Assembly: GCF_036588685.1 (NCBI RefSeq)
Contig: NC_086381.1
Span: 67,215,436-67,279,435, forward strand
Direction of reading: 5' to 3'
Length of the DNA stretch: 64,000 nucleotides
Source of the DNA: Mytilus trossulus
Taxonomy: Eukaryota > Mollusca > Bivalvia > Mytilida > Mytilidae
The number at the start of each line of letters is the position of its first letter. The stretch's first letter is position 1. Made by a program: the position numbers and the translations under genes. A model generated the notes under the pieces. That model did no database searches and was not told where the DNA came from. It saw only the letters and a program-made list of their open reading frames with translations. Below are positions 12,207-24,620 of this stretch, one piece after another.

Positions 12207-12889
12207 GTAAGCAATGTATTAAGTATATTTGGGGTTACCAAAGAGTATGGTAAGAACCTCATCTTAAATTATACTTGGTGAGTATTCTTATTGTTGGTTA
12301 AATATTAAGCATCATTATGGAAAATGGGGGATCAAGGGTATACACCAAAAAGACAGTGACCAAAGGAAAATAAATAACCAAAACCATCTAGAGGTTTCAA
12401 CTATAGTCTGATGTTTATACAATACGTGAACTTGTAAATCATCCAAAGTCTAAAATATTTGTGAATAAAATGAACAGACTGACAAATAACTTACATACAC
12501 ACAAATATCTGACCTAAGCACATGAGCATGTTGCAGGGTGAAATTTTTTTATTAAATAAAGCTTGAGCCTGTTTTGTGCAATGCCTAACCATTTAAGGAC
12601 AAAATTTCATACAGAAAACTTCTCAAATTGAGGGGTTTCAAATTTTAAATAAGCCAATTTATGGTTTAAAAAAATAATGGAAATCTTGACTCCCCAACAA
12701 GAGAAAAATGTCACTCTTATCATTGAGGAAAATGGCCACTACCTGAATGGTCTTTAGAATTAATTCAGTTGCTCTGGTCATTTTTCAAAATTTAACAATG
12801 TAAGTAAATATGGAGTTGTTTGATCAATGGGAGATAACTCTGACCACATGGAATAATTCTGAAAACTTAAAGAGGGGTCCTGATCCCGA
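12207..12889. other. No gene seen
   Basis: AT-rich single-copy-looking sequence between the exon-like segment at 12162-12205 and the next repeat. Nothing supportable was found on either strand. Confidence 0.4.
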
Positions 12890-13065
12890 AATCCCGGGCT
12901 TAAAAACACAAAATCCTGAGCTCCCGAAATTTAAATAAATTTAGATCCTGACATCAAGAAATTAAAAAAAAAAATACTTTATCCTGAAGGGGTCAATCCC
13001 TAAATCCTGCGCTTTAAAATACCAGATTCCTGAGTCCCAATATAGGTCCTATCCCCCTCACATAT
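12885..13065. repeat. Degenerate 'aatcccga/atcctga' tandem repeat
   Basis: Four to five diverged units with 'cctgatcccgaaatcccggg', 'aaatcctgagctcccgaaat', 'atcctgaaggggtcaatccc' and 'agattcctgagtccc'. Confidence 0.65.
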
Positions 13066-13731
13066 ATAATTGATAACTAAGATAAAAGAAATACAGAAAT
13101 TGTTTTGCCTTTTGCCATGCTTACAATCAACAAAAGATTTTTTTCTTCATTTTTCAAAATAAATTCCAAGACTAAGATGTAGGATGCCATTCTTCTAACA
13201 AAATACCACAGCATGGAGACCATAATCAGCACACTAAAATGTCCAAACGTGTGTCCTACATCTTGAAATAAATATAATTTTATAAATGTTCAAGTATCTT
13301 CAAAAACATTTTTTACTCATTTCTACTCTGTTAAGACAATTTCACTAGCACTGCACTTTGACTTTGACTAAGACAAACACAATGTTGATTGAAGTTGAAT
13401 GGTACTAGTGACAACTTTGTTGGAGACATGGAAAGCATTTCGTCATTGTTAGTAGTTTTATGGGCTTTCACCTCTTGAGTCACAAAGAACCTTATGTACG
13501 TTAGTTCCATTGAAATGTTATATGCATTGTCAATGCTAAACATTTGATTGACTTTGACTGATTTTTTTTTTAGTTTCATCAGAGTGTAAATGAGTTTGAA
13601 CAAAAGGCAATATAACCTTTTTTTAGTGATAAGAAGATTTGACTTTCATTTTTGATAAAGTTTTCACCAAATTTATTGTTGATAGCAAGGCTTATGGTTT
13701 GCACAATAGAATATGCCTTTTAAACAATGAG

Positions 13732-13975
13732 CTCAGTGGTGAATCCAGGGGTGGGGGAGGGGGGGTCTGGAATTTGGAACCCCCTTTTTTTTTGGCCCAT
13801 CAATGCATTTGAATGGGAGCATATAGTTGGACCCCCCCTTTTAATCTGGGTTGGGAACCCCCTTTTTTGGGGCCTATCAATGCATTTGAATGGGAGCATA
13901 TAGTTTGACTCCCCCACCCCTCCCCCCTTTACTCTGGGTTGGGAACCCCCCTTTTTAAAATGGCTGGAGCTTGTC
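13732..13975. repeat. 77-bp tandem repeat in a 'cagtggtgaatccag' element
   Basis: 'caatgcatttgaatgggagc' recurs at 13801 and 13878, with C-rich 'ggaaccccc' between units. The left end 'cagtggtgaatccagg' matches a family also seen at 17727, 21298 and 35938. The 87-codon minus frame is a by-product. Confidence 0.8.
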
Positions 13976-14529
13976 ACTTTCACTCAAAAAACATTAAAGA
14001 AACCATCAAATTCCTAAGCTTAGGTAGGAGCTTCAAATTGTTATAAAAATTACTTAATTATCATTATCTTGTGTATTTTAGCCACCTTCTGCTTAAAAAA
14101 AAATACATTTAGATAATTTATCACTTAAAGAGGCATTTGCAATGATTTAGATAAACAATAACAGCACTTTGTTTTTTTTATAAATATTAATAAAAGTGGA
14201 ATAATGAAGAAATGACTTGTAATTATTAACAGTCATTTTTATAGTTAAATTGGTAAAAATGATCTGAAAAGCATTGCTGATTTCATATTTTTTTCCAAAA
14301 CCACAATTCAACCTCATTTTGGTCTGTATGCATGCAATATTTAATAAGAACCATTGTAGTAGATGGTTGCTCAGCTTGGTCAGATAATAAAAAGAACAGA
14401 ATGTCAAAATAAAATGGTTTTGCCAACAAAAAATATTATTTCAGTGGTAAAACTCAAATGTTTTTGCTTCAATTTTTTACTCACTTGAGTGCAATTATTT
14501 GCAAAGTACAAATCTTATACAAAAGAATT

Positions 14530-14815
14530 ATGTCTGAGACAACAACCCAACCAAAGAGCAAAAACAGCCGAATCAACTAATGACTCTTCAACTCAGCAAG
14601 AAAATCCAGCATCTGGAGGCAGGCTTCAGCTGACCCCTACACAAAAATGTTCACTAGGTCAGTGAAAGTGGATGTCATACTAAACTCAAACATATATTAA
14701 AATGAACTGAAATTAAAAAACCTACGAGACTAACAAGGTCCAGAGGCTTCTAACAAGGGACAGGTGCAAAAATGCAGTAGGTTAAACATGTTTTGAGAGA
14801 TCTCAACCCACACTT
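14530..14815 (-). repeat. Interspersed repeat family D, diverged copy
   Basis: In reverse it shows 'ttggttgggttgttgtctc' and 'gcctctggaccttgttagtc'. These match, with divergence, the family D copies at 51780-53440 and 55904-56045. Confidence 0.55.
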
Positions 14816-14983
14816 ATACCTCTATGAGCCAATTTAGAAAAAACAAACACAGCAATTTGCACCGTAAAACTCATTAAAAAGAAGTCTGTGTCCAACTTCA
14901 GAAAAGGTAACAAAAGAAACAGACTAATAATTTGTGTATTTTTACAACATTTACAAAGCTAAATTTTGTGGGAAAATAAAGTA

Positions 14984-16810
14984 AAAGTTAAATTAAAAAA
15001 GAAATATTTAATTTTGAAATATACTTCAAAGGAAAGAAAATAAAGTTTAATTGATTTTATTCTTATATGTGTAATGTTGTATATGTATTTATATTTCATT
15101 TCAGAGTTCAACAACAGATTATTAATTCTATAATTTTGATTTTTGCAGATTGCAGCAGTGGGATGTTACAGTCATAGACGTTGGATAGACTCCGTTGTAC
15201 TAGGCCAGGGAGGGTAGCGCAGAGTTTCCGCAGCACTATACAATAGTAACAAGATCACTCTACCATGAGCTTGTTAAAGGGCCCGTTTGATGAAAGTGAC
15301 ACCAACGTTCTCCACGACACTACAGATTTGTTTTTGCAGATGCAGCAGAGGATGTTTCAGTCATGGACTCATTTGATGGAAGTGGCACCAACATTCTCAA
15401 ACACTAATAATTTACAAATTTGTTTTTGTTGTAGATGCAACCTCAGTCATACACCCTAGAGTTTGGCTATGTTGTGACAGAAGAAGAGTGGCATATAGAC
15501 TTCTGTATGTCCATTTTTATGGAAGTGACAAATTACTAATCTTTCTTCTTATATCCATTTCAGAGTTCTTACAAAGATGCATAGGTATAAAATATTTATT
15601 ATTTTTTGTCTTTTGGTGTATTTTTGTCAATGAGTTAAAACCCAAAGAACAGTACATCGATCAGAAGTAAAAAGTTTGACTAGTGTAATTTGAGAGAGAA
15701 CACTCTGGAACACAAAAAATATCCTACCTCATAAAAATTTAACACGACATCTTATTTTTCACCTTTTTTCATTGAAGCAGCACACAGTGTAGTCAAGAAT
15801 GTATGCATGTCCTTGAACTTCTAGAAATACAAAACCTCTAATAGTTAAAACAGTCTGGTATAATGGTCAACAAGAGCTACATAAAAAAAGGAAGATACCA
15901 AAGTTAAATTAAAAAAATATGTATTTAATTTTTTAAATTTACCTCAAAGAAAATAAAATAAAGTTTAATTGATTTTTTTCTTATATGTGTAATGTTGTAT
16001 ATGTATTTTTATTTCATTTCAGAGTTCAACAACAGATTATTAATTCTATTATTTTGTTTTTCGCAGATTGCAGCAGTGGGATGTTACAGTCATAGACGTT
16101 GGATAGACTCCGTTGTACTAGGCCAGGGAGGGTAGCGCAGAGTTTCCGCAGCACTATACAATAGTAACAAGATCACTCTACCATGAGCTTGTTAAAGGGC
16201 CCGTTTGATGAAAGTGACAACAACGTTCTCCACGACACTACAGATTTGTTTTTGCAGATGCAGCAGAGAGGATGTTTCAGTCATGGACTCATTTGATGGA
16301 AGTGGCACCAACATTCTCAAACACTAATAATTTACAAATTTGTTTTTGTTGTAGATGCAACCTCAGTCATACACCCTAGAGTTTGGCTATGTTGTGACAG
16401 AAGAAGAGTGGCATGTAGATTTCTTTTATGGAAGTGCAAATAACTAATCTTTCTTCTTCATATCTATTTCAGAGTTCTTACGAAGATGTATAGGTATGCA
16501 GTATTTATTATTTTTGTCTCTGTGTATTTTTGTCAATGAGGTAAAACCACAGAACAAATCAATCAGAAGTATTAACTGGTGTAATTTGAGAACACCCTGG
16601 AACACGAGAAATATCCTACCTCACAAAATTTAACATGAGACATCTTGTTTTCACCTTTTTTCAAGGAAGCAGCACACACAGTGTAATCATGAAGGTATCC
16701 ATGTCCTGGAACATCTGGGAATAGCATATCTCTAATAGTATTTTTACTACTATCCTCAAAATTCAAACAAAACAGTCAGATATTTTGATCAACAAGAGGT
16801 ACAATCTCAA
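14984..16810 (+). repeat. 916-bp tandem duplication with exon-like segments
   Basis: Two long direct copies, 14984-15899 and 15900 to about 16810, stay aligned throughout ('gagttcaacaacagattatt' at 15105 and 16021). Each contains three pyrimidine-rich acceptors of the type TTTTTGCAG or TTTTTGTTGTAG. Inside each copy a shorter ~100-bp unit beginning 'tttgatgaaagtgacaccaa' is itself repeated. Copy 2 has a 2-bp insertion ('cagcagagagg') and a small deletion near 16425. No continuous protein frame survives. It may be a duplicated exon block of a non-coding or decayed gene. Confidence 0.8.
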
Positions 16811-16874
16811 ACCATGTGGTGAAAAAAGACAACACATAACCAAAAAAAGGGACGGAAAATTGTCTACACTGACA

Positions 16875-17215
16875 ACAAAATATTATACAGCAACAACCCA
16901 TTCAAAGACCTGAGAGATTCTCAAGCACCAATTCAACCAAAGACCAGGTATGATCTCCAGCACTGAGCACCAACCAAAACAAAGAACAGACATGAACTAG
17001 GGCAAAAAGCACCAACCCAACCAAAGACCTAAGAGGTTTTCAGGCACCATGCAACCAACTAAACTAAATAGCCAGGGATGATCTCAGACACCATGCACCA
17101 ACCTTTCCAAAGATCAGGGATGCTTTCAGGCACAACAACCTTACCAAAGACCAGGAATGATCTGACACCAAGCACCAACCAAAACAAAAACAAAAAAAAG
17201 GGTGATCTCAGACAC
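16875..17215. repeat. Degenerate ~55-bp minisatellite
   Basis: Repeated words 'gcaccaaccc', 'accaaagacc' and 'atgatctc.gacacca' occur six or seven times with variable spacing. Confidence 0.7.
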
Positions 17216-17726
17216 CACAGAATGTTAGCAAGTATTTGATATGTTAACTTATCTACTACTTGTGTAAGTAAAATGGTTTTTTTTCATTCTGTGCTGCATT
17301 TATTCTATCAAAAATTGTCAAAATGCAACATGAAATTTTTATGTGGTTTTCATCTCTTTCTTCAAAATGTTTTACATATTGAAATTTTTTGAAAATTCCA
17401 TTGGACTATCAAAAATAATTAGTAAATAATTTCTTGAATAATTTTTTTTTTATTGGAAATGTTAATTTACTTTAATCAACGAATATGAAAATAAATGTTC
17501 AAACCTTTTTCATGCATAACCAAATTAATAAATGTGTTAAATAAAAGATTACAAATAAAAAAATTCTATATTTTTTTTTTAGAAAATTAAGATATGCTTC
17601 TAAGAGTTTTTACAATTGAACTGTTCCAGAATATAATAATGTATTTTTTTTTACAGAAAATATAAGGTAAAATGACAAATTATGATTCGGGTTTACATGA
17701 AAACACTGATATCTTGAATGACAGTA

Positions 17727-18428
17727 GCATAGGTGGATCCAGGGAGCCTTGCCCCCCCCCCCCCCTTTTGTGGGTAAAGGAGTAAGTTCGGTAAGAGCCA
17801 TATTTGGCCCCAATTATAAAGTTCATAGTAACAAGACAATAACTGTTTCAAGTTGCCTTAAAGACATGTTAGAAAGTTACACAGAACTGTTTTTGTCAAA
17901 GTTTACTTCTAACACGTTAATTTTTACATCCCAAAAAGGTCAAAATAAGGGATTTTGGTGAAATTTGTCAAAATAAGCCAGATTGCAACCAAATGAAGGA
18001 CCAGGAAACAGAGCGCAGGCGTTGACAAGCTTAAGATTCAAATAAGACGTGTGAAATGTCTTCACAAACATTATTTTAAAAGATCTTTGTTGTCGACGTA
18101 TGCGCTCTATATTTCCTGTCCAATAATCTATGGAAATTTACCCATTTTCATTGATTTTTTCGTGAAAATCAATGAGTTCAACTTGTGACGTCATAATGAA
18201 ACGCAGAAACGTAAAATTTCCAACAAAATGGTGTATATCCTAGCTAGTCAATGGATTAGCTGTAATTTATCGTGATATTGGTCGATTAATCTGAATTTGA
18301 AATTTACGCTAAAAAGGGGGCCATTTTAGGACCTTATTGAACATACTCCTTTTGGTTGATTATATAAGGAATCACTGTAGTATGACTAGAGGGGGCCCCC
18401 TCATGAAAAGTTCTGGATTCTGCCACTG
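17727..18428. mobile_element. Inverted-repeat element with nested ~590-bp MITE
   Basis: The outer ends are imperfect inverses: 'aggtggatccaggg' at the left and 'gttctggattctgccactga' at the right. Inside, 17768-18357 is bounded by 'aaaggagtaagttcggtaag' and its inverse 'ttgaacatactcctttt'. Further inside, 'cagagcgcaggcgttgac' pairs with 'gtcgacgtatgcgctct'. It shares the inner ends with 44951-45535. A poly-C run sits at 17752-17764. No transposase was seen. Confidence 0.6.
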
Positions 18429-19277
18429 AGTAGCGAAATAAAAATTCACTAAATTAGAAGGGGAGGCAAGTTGTATAAAATAAGGGTATCAATACGATAT
18501 GGTATTTCAACAAATGATGCAATTTTGCTCTAAATTTGTGAAGTAAAATTCAGGTACACTATGCCAAGATCAAATTCATGTATATTTTACCCTTGGGAAG
18601 TGGTAAAAAACTGCTTGAAAATTAAGATATGTCTGCAAAGTATTTAGTAATTGGGGAAAATATGGTTTGGTTCAGATTAATTGAATAAGATTTTGAATTT
18701 CTGAAATTAGTTGATAATAATAAAAAAAAAAAATTATGATTATCCCAAACATTCACCATCAACGATTCTGGAAGATTATGTTGAGCAATTTTTTGTTGTT
18801 GTAAAAGTTTTCATCCAATAATTTATAACTGTAGCCAAATAATAATTTGATTAATTAAAGCCATGGACACCTTCTCATAATTTAAAAATATTGAGATAAA
18901 TATGCTGATATAAATACAAGTGGTACTTATTTGATTCTTGTCGGTGGATTCTGGAATAATTTTCATTTCATATTTAAAAATTACCAAAAAGTATTTTTTT
19001 GAGAACATATTCAGCTTGAATACATAAATGACAGAGATTTTTATTAAGCATTTCATGTGAACAACCAAGTTAGAAATTTGACCGAAAAAAACTAAAAAAA
19101 AAGATTCAGGCATACAAATTATAATATACATTAAAAACTGGATATTAAATGATAAAACCGTGGAAGAAAATTGATTTAATTTGATTACAACACTATTTAA
19201 CCATTGAACAAGATTTTCTTCTGAAATGCAGCAAAATGGTTTGCCCATCAATTTCAATAGTTAAATTGATATATATA
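18429..19277. other. No gene supported
   Basis: AT-rich sequence holding a 144-codon minus-strand frame (18823-19257) of low-complexity hydrophobic composition with no recognisable domain. I do not treat it as a gene. Confidence 0.4.
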
Positions 19278-19823
19278 GGAAGATGTGGTATGAGTGCCAA
19301 TGTGACAAATCTCCATACTTATATATGCAACAACATTTGAAGCTAAAAAAGAGGTTGGAGATTAACCCAGAGTGGAACGCCCATTTATTTAATTTCTTTA
19401 TCAAATTGATCAATGCAGAAAGGGTGATAGTTGAAATAACTTAGGATGAGGTTTATAAGGTTGTAAAACAGTTTAAGGTCCTTGGATCAAATGATCAACA
19501 GATATTTATAAAACATTTTTAAACATTGTCTTGTTTGCATTGTTAGTGCTTTCGGGTGGTTGAAATTTTCAAAACAATTCATGCAGTTTTTGGTGATACA
19601 CTCGTTTAAATGATAAAACTGAAATTTCAGTTTTGTAATTTAACAACTTCCCTAAATATTTTACTGTTTTCAATACATCTTGATTGTCAAATTGGAGAAT
19701 AACAGTACATTTGTACTTGAAACTAAATTAAAGTTTGTCATCTGCATTTAAAGTTTCATAGCTGAACATTAATGTTCATCTTGATTTTTTTTTTGAAGAC
19801 TAAGCAAATATCAAATGACCATT

Positions 19824-20013
19824 TCAGAAATACATTGAGCTCAGAGCGCTGCGTTTCTTATCTATTACTAACATAGTTTCTCTTTGGAGTAGCTTGCAGT
19901 TGCTAGGGTCTGGTTGTTTCTTTTGTTTTTTCATTGGTTCTTTGAATGGTGTCATGGTTTTCAAGTGTTCAGGATATGGTGTTCTGCTTTTGAGGGAATC
20001 TTTATATGTAATT
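19824..20013 (-). CDS. Terminal coding exon of an unknown gene
   Basis: After a strong minus-strand acceptor (TTTTCATTTCAG, 20014-20025) the frame is open for 62 codons to a TGA at 19824-19826. The exon starts one base out of phase. The translation is not AT-biased noise: it contains KDSLKSRTPYPEHLKTMTPF, then KKQKKQPDPSNCKLLQRE and KKRSALSSMYF at the end. It is basic, Pro- and Lys-rich and has no membrane segment or recognised domain. The upstream exons should lie at higher coordinates; the candidate start exon at 23309-23416 could belong to it, but the middle exons were not found. There is no start codon, so simple open-frame searches miss it. The gene was not recognised. Confidence 0.5.
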
Positions 20014-20389
20014 CTGAAATGAAAATATTTGATATTTGTTTGGTAATTTAAGTATTAAAAATATTATAATTTTGAGCTTAAATCTGTAAAAAAGTTTTAT
20101 AATTTTCGAAACAATGTCAAAAACAAAGGTCTTTAATCAAATTCTAAATTATATTTGACATATTATGATGTATTGGAAACCAAAATATTAAAAATATATT
20201 TGTATCTTAGATTGAATTCAAATACTAGTACCTTATTGTGAAAAATTATCCAAAATGTTATATAATTAAGCGTCATCAAAATTATTTCAGGGTATCTGTT
20301 TCTTAAAAGCACTGATTGCTAACAAGATAATGGTGAAGTAAAAGTAACATTTCAAAATTATAATCTACCTTTTAAATTAAATTCACTTA

Positions 20390-20435
20390 ATGCTTTGACC
20401 ATGGAAGTATTATATAATACTTCCATGCTTTGACC
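20390..20435. repeat. Palindrome flanked by 11-bp direct repeats
   Basis: 'atgctttgacc' is present at 20390-20400 and again, exactly, at 20425-20435. The 24 bases between them form a perfect palindrome with the flanks (20400-20427, half-site 'catggaagtattat'). Confidence 0.9.
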
Positions 20436-21164
20436 AAGTGGGAAGAACAAGTATTTAAATCATTTCAAATACCCCCCTTAAACCTTCATTCTTATTTATC
20501 TGAAACTATCATCATTTCCCAGAGTTATTTAGATAAAAATCCCTAGTATTAAACAGAAGTATCTAATTATTTTGCTTCAAATATATCATTCTTGGGTTCA
20601 TTTTTAACTCTAACCCCCAATAATATGCTTTCATTCAGACATTTTACAAATTCTCCATACAAATTCCCCAAAAAATAATTTTGTGAAAACCTAAAATTTG
20701 TCATTCACATGAATAATGATAATAAAAAAAACTGTCAATAATAAGGAATCCACAGTATTCACATTTTGCTTGAAAAATATTTGTAATCAAGTTTCATCAA
20801 TTAGCCTCAAATGTTGTATTTAAGTGAAATAGTTGTTTGTTTCTTTGCTTTGTCTTTACACAGCTGAAAACTTTTACTTTTAAGCAAGGGAGATAACTTG
20901 TTTCAAATTTAATTTAATTAAGAAATTTCTAAAAATGACATTTGTCCATTCGGCATCATATTTTTCTAAAATCAGTGTAATTCTTAAAAATGTTTGGTAT
21001 AACTATTTGGTTTATAATTATCAGTACATAATTAACAACTATTTTTAATTTTAACTTTTTCGTCACATTTAACAATTACTCATCATCAAGATTTTGACAT
21101 TTCTTTTCGAAATTCCCCTTATATTTCTTTTAAAAATTGCATACAACATTCACTTTAAACATAT
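20436..21164. other. No gene supported
   Basis: AT-rich. A weak minus-strand terminal-exon-like frame follows TTTTCAG near 20873 (LCKDKAKKQTTIS, stop near 20811), but it is too short to call. Confidence 0.35.
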
Positions 21165-21245
21165 TATAATTGTTAATGTTTGTGTCATTTTGGTCTTTAG
21201 TGGATAGTGGATAGTTGTCTCATTGGCAATCATACCTCATCTTCT
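21165..21245 (+). repeat. Repeat family A, 3' end
   Basis: 'gtgtcattttggtctttagt' followed by 'gttgtctcattggcaatcat'. It contains a small tandem duplication 'gtggatagtggatagttg'. Confidence 0.8.
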
Positions 21246-21344
21246 TTCTTATAACTAAGCAGGTTCAAATTAGATCATGTACCATACTTTAGGGGCAGTG
21301 GTAGATTCAGAGGGTGGGAGTTCTGGAGAGGTTGGATCCTCCTT

Positions 21345-21920
21345 TTGTCGAGCCTTTGACTTAAGTTGAAAAAGTGACACATAGCGATCCTACATTCCGT
21401 CATTGGCATCGTCCACAAATATTCACTCTGTGGTTAACGTTTTTAAAATTTTAATAGCTTTCTTAAACTATCCTGGATTTATACCACACTTGGACAGAAG
21501 TTCGTAAATGATCATAAGATAGTATTCAGAAGTAAATATTGTAAAAATAAAATTCCATTTCTTCGTATTTTACTTGTAACTGGACTTAGTTTTTCTCCTG
21601 GGAAATATTACATTCACTCTGTGGTTAAAGTTTTAAAAACTTTGATAACTTTCTTAAACTCTCCTGGATTTGTACCAAGCTTGGACCAAAGCTTGTTTAT
21701 GATGATAAGATAGTACATGTACCCAGAAGTAAATTTTGTAAAAATAAAATTCCATTTTTCTGTATTTTTCACTTATAACTGACTTAGTTTTTCTTCAAGT
21801 TAACATAACATTCAGTCTGCTGTTAAAGTTTTTAAAATATTTATTAAATTCATAAACTATTCTGGATTTAATACCAAACTTTGACAGAACTAGGACATGC
21901 TTCTTTTAATCAAAAGATAA
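21345..21920 (+). repeat. Repeat family B, three units
   Basis: Begins 'tgtcgagcctttgact'. 'cattcactctgtggttaa' or a variant recurs at about 21418, 21610 and 21810. Confidence 0.8.
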
Positions 21921-22204
21921 TAAAAAAAATTAAGGGATTGCTGAAGTGAATTTGATGAGATATCCATATTTTGGATCCTATGGCACCTTCATCAGGATTG
22001 AAACTATAGGGAACTGCAGAATCCTGTAATGATAATTTGCATTTCACAATGTCACCATCAGGATAAATTATAAATAGGAGAGTGAAGGTAGATGCGAAAA
22101 TAAACTAGATCAAGAATGTTAAATAAAATATGTTTTTGTATATTTGGACGACATTTGACTTGCAATTATGTACCATTTACTAGGCTGGATATAGTACAGA
22201 CTTG

Positions 22205-22455
22205 CATACCGTACCATTTCGACACTGGAAGCAGTACATTTGTCTGAGCGAAGCCAATTGGAAGTATGTACCTCTTAGTGAAGCTAATTGGGAGCACATA
22301 CCCTCTGTCTTGTTGCGAAGCTGATTTGAAGCAGTACATATATACCTCTGTCTGCTAAAGCTAATTAGAAGCAGTACCCCTGGCAGCGCGGTCCCAATTA
22401 GAGGCATGTAACTCTGAGGGAAGCCAATTGGAAGCATGTACCTCTGCAAAATTTG
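22205..22455. repeat. Degenerate ~45-bp minisatellite
   Basis: About six diverged units of the type 'gaagccaattggaagcatgtacctctg'-like words (each shorter than the full unit). Units differ by many substitutions, so the array is old. Confidence 0.7.
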
Positions 22456-22507
22456 ATTAAACACTATTCAACAAATTTTATTTAACATTCTTTTTAAACC
22501 ATTAATA

Positions 22508-23088
22508 CTTTTTGTTGAGCCTTCAACTTTAATTGAAAAAAACATGAGACTTAGCCATCCTACATTCTGTCAGCAGTGTCATCATTGGCGATCACAAAAA
22601 TTCACTCTTTAGTTTAAGTTTTTTGAAATTTTTATAACTTTCTAAAACTATTCTGGATTTCTAAAACTTCCACCGAAGCTTGTATATGATCATAAGATAG
22701 TACCCAGAAGTAAATTTTGTAAATGAAACAAATTAATTTTTCCATATTCTACTTATAAATGCCAGGATACAATACATTCACTAAAGTTTTTAAAATTTTA
22801 ATAACTTTCTTCAAATATTCTGGATTTGTAACAAACTTAGACAGAAGCTTGTTTATGATCAAAAGCTAGTATCTAGACAAAAAATAGTTAAAACTTATTT
22901 CCTGTTTTTCCGTATTTTGCTTATTAATGGACTTAGTTAACCTTATATTCTGAAGTTAAAGTTTTTAAAACAATTAATTATTAGATTCATAAACTATTCT
23001 TGATTTTTACCAAACTTGGACAGAAGCTTCTTACAATCAAATGATAGTCTGAGAGGAATATTTTTATTGATATTCCCCCCCCCCCCCC
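22508..23088 (+). repeat. Repeat family B, with terminal poly-C
   Basis: Begins 'ttgagccttcaacttt' and holds three units with 'acagaagcttgtttatgatc'. It ends at a C run near 23077-23090. Confidence 0.75.
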
Positions 23089-23308
23089 CTCATTTTGTTG
23101 AGCCTGGGATTAACAGCAAAAGTAAGCGAGACACTGGGATCTGCAGAACCTGTACAAATTTTTTGGTTGCAATTAAATGAGAACAGAACCTAGTTTGAAC
23201 CCTGCCTTTTATCCTGGGTGGGAGCCCATCTCTTTAAAAATGGCTGGAACCACCCCTGGGGGAGAATAATTGCTTTTTTATCATTTGAAGATGGAAAAAA
23301 CTATTTAC

Positions 23309-23416
23309 GTTATTACATGGGATTTGTTTCCAAATGGCAGAAAAGAGGTGTTTCCTGTCTTGTGTATTGACAGGAGCTAGTTCTGACCGTTTTCCTCCAT
23401 TTAAGGAACCAGTCAT
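23309..23416 (-). CDS. Possible first coding exon of an unknown gene
   Basis: From an ATG at 23416, with an in-frame TAA 12 bases upstream, the minus strand reads 36 codons: MTGSLNGGKRSELAPVNTQD, then RKHLFSAIWKQIPCNN. A donor GTAAAT follows at 23308; an alternative, GTAATA, lies at 23316. Codon usage is less AT-biased than the surroundings. No family was recognised. The exon is on the same strand as the terminal exon at 19824-20013 and could start the same gene, although no intermediate exon was found among the repeats. Confidence 0.3.
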
Positions 23417-23429
23417 TCCCAAAGTTTAC

Positions 23430-24600
23430 CTTGTGTCAGTCCATCTCTATTAATGTCAAGATATCAGTGATTTCTCTTCTCTTAAGTTTTTTGGAAGCAT
23501 TCTTATGAAAAACAAATTTTGACATCACCGATTAATATGGTTCATGTATCAAACTTAATTTGGGAACAAAAATGTTACTTTTGAATTGTAAATTTTTGAA
23601 ACTATTTCCTTCAACTATTCTAGTTTAATGATTTTATTACATGGAATTTGAATTTGGACAATTATTTTTTAATTTAAAGAAACAGGATTTTTTGAGTTTA
23701 CAATATTTCATCCTAAATTTTATCCTAAATGTAAAGATTTCTTACAACATACCACTATTTTGTATTATATTTGTATTTTATATTATCAGCGTTTCTTTTA
23801 CCATTGAAACTTCAAAGGAAGATTGCACTCAAGTTGAAGTTGTGTTATTCCTAGTATGAAACTGGTTTAGAAATTTCCCCCCATTTTCCCGAAATTTGTG
23901 AAATTTTATTAAAATTTACAGACAGTACTCGTTTGTGTAATCAACTCCTGCAGTTATAATTTTTTCTATTCTTGAATTAGGAGATTTTTATTTAAACCTT
24001 TGTAAGAATGTAACAATTTTTGTTTAGAACTCACATGATGAGCATGCAAATTGATTAAGGTTAATCGTCATCACAAATGTTTGACCTTTTATATTTCCAT
24101 ATATTTAAATTTCAGTAAAGACCATTCTCCTTTGTTGATGGAAAATATGAACTTGCACAACTGAGCTACTTCAGGCTATGATCAATTTTTGTAGAATTAT
24201 TTTCATACTTATTATGTGTGTGAAGAGAAACTTAAAACAAGGGAAATTTTATTAAACTATGCTCCAAAATATTAAAAAAATGTTTGTGATTTATAGGTGT
24301 TAGCCAATAAATATTCTGTTCTTTTTTTATAACCTCTTTTTTTAGGTATTTACATATCAGATGTCTGCTAACTAATATAAGAGCAATAATTTGAGCTATG
24401 TAAATAAAAAAAATGTAAACATAGTTCTAAATAAAAATGGAAAGAGAAATTGTGGGTATTTAAAAAAAAACATTTGGTCAATTTTCAAAATTCAAGTTAC
24501 ATGTATAAAAGCACATCTGATAATTTTACTGTTTTATGTATGAGTTCAAACAATTATTTTTGATGTTGAGAATTACTTCCATGCTGCCATGAATGTAAAA
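23430..24600. other. No gene supported
   Basis: AT-rich sequence leading into the triplicated unit. The block 'ctgtaaataaaaaaaat..gtaaac' near 24398 recurs at 27355 and 32690. This marks the left side of the triplication. Confidence 0.4.
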
Positions 24601-24620
24601 AGAAAATATTGTGAGATGCT

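Noticed and set aside
18823-19257. 144-codon minus frame, the longest in the window
   Set aside because: Low-complexity Ile/Phe/Leu-rich composition typical of AT-rich non-coding DNA, with no domain and no homologue that I recognise.
21945-22070. Minus-strand open text with 'cctgatgaaggtgccatagg'
   Set aside because: It resembles a conserved 3' block of dispersed retroelements rather than a host exon, and there was not enough to name the element.
22205-22455. Possible CRISPR-like regular repeats here and at 16.9, 51.1 and 61.6 kb
   Set aside because: Units abut without unique spacers, there are no cas genes, and the DNA is eukaryotic; these are satellites.
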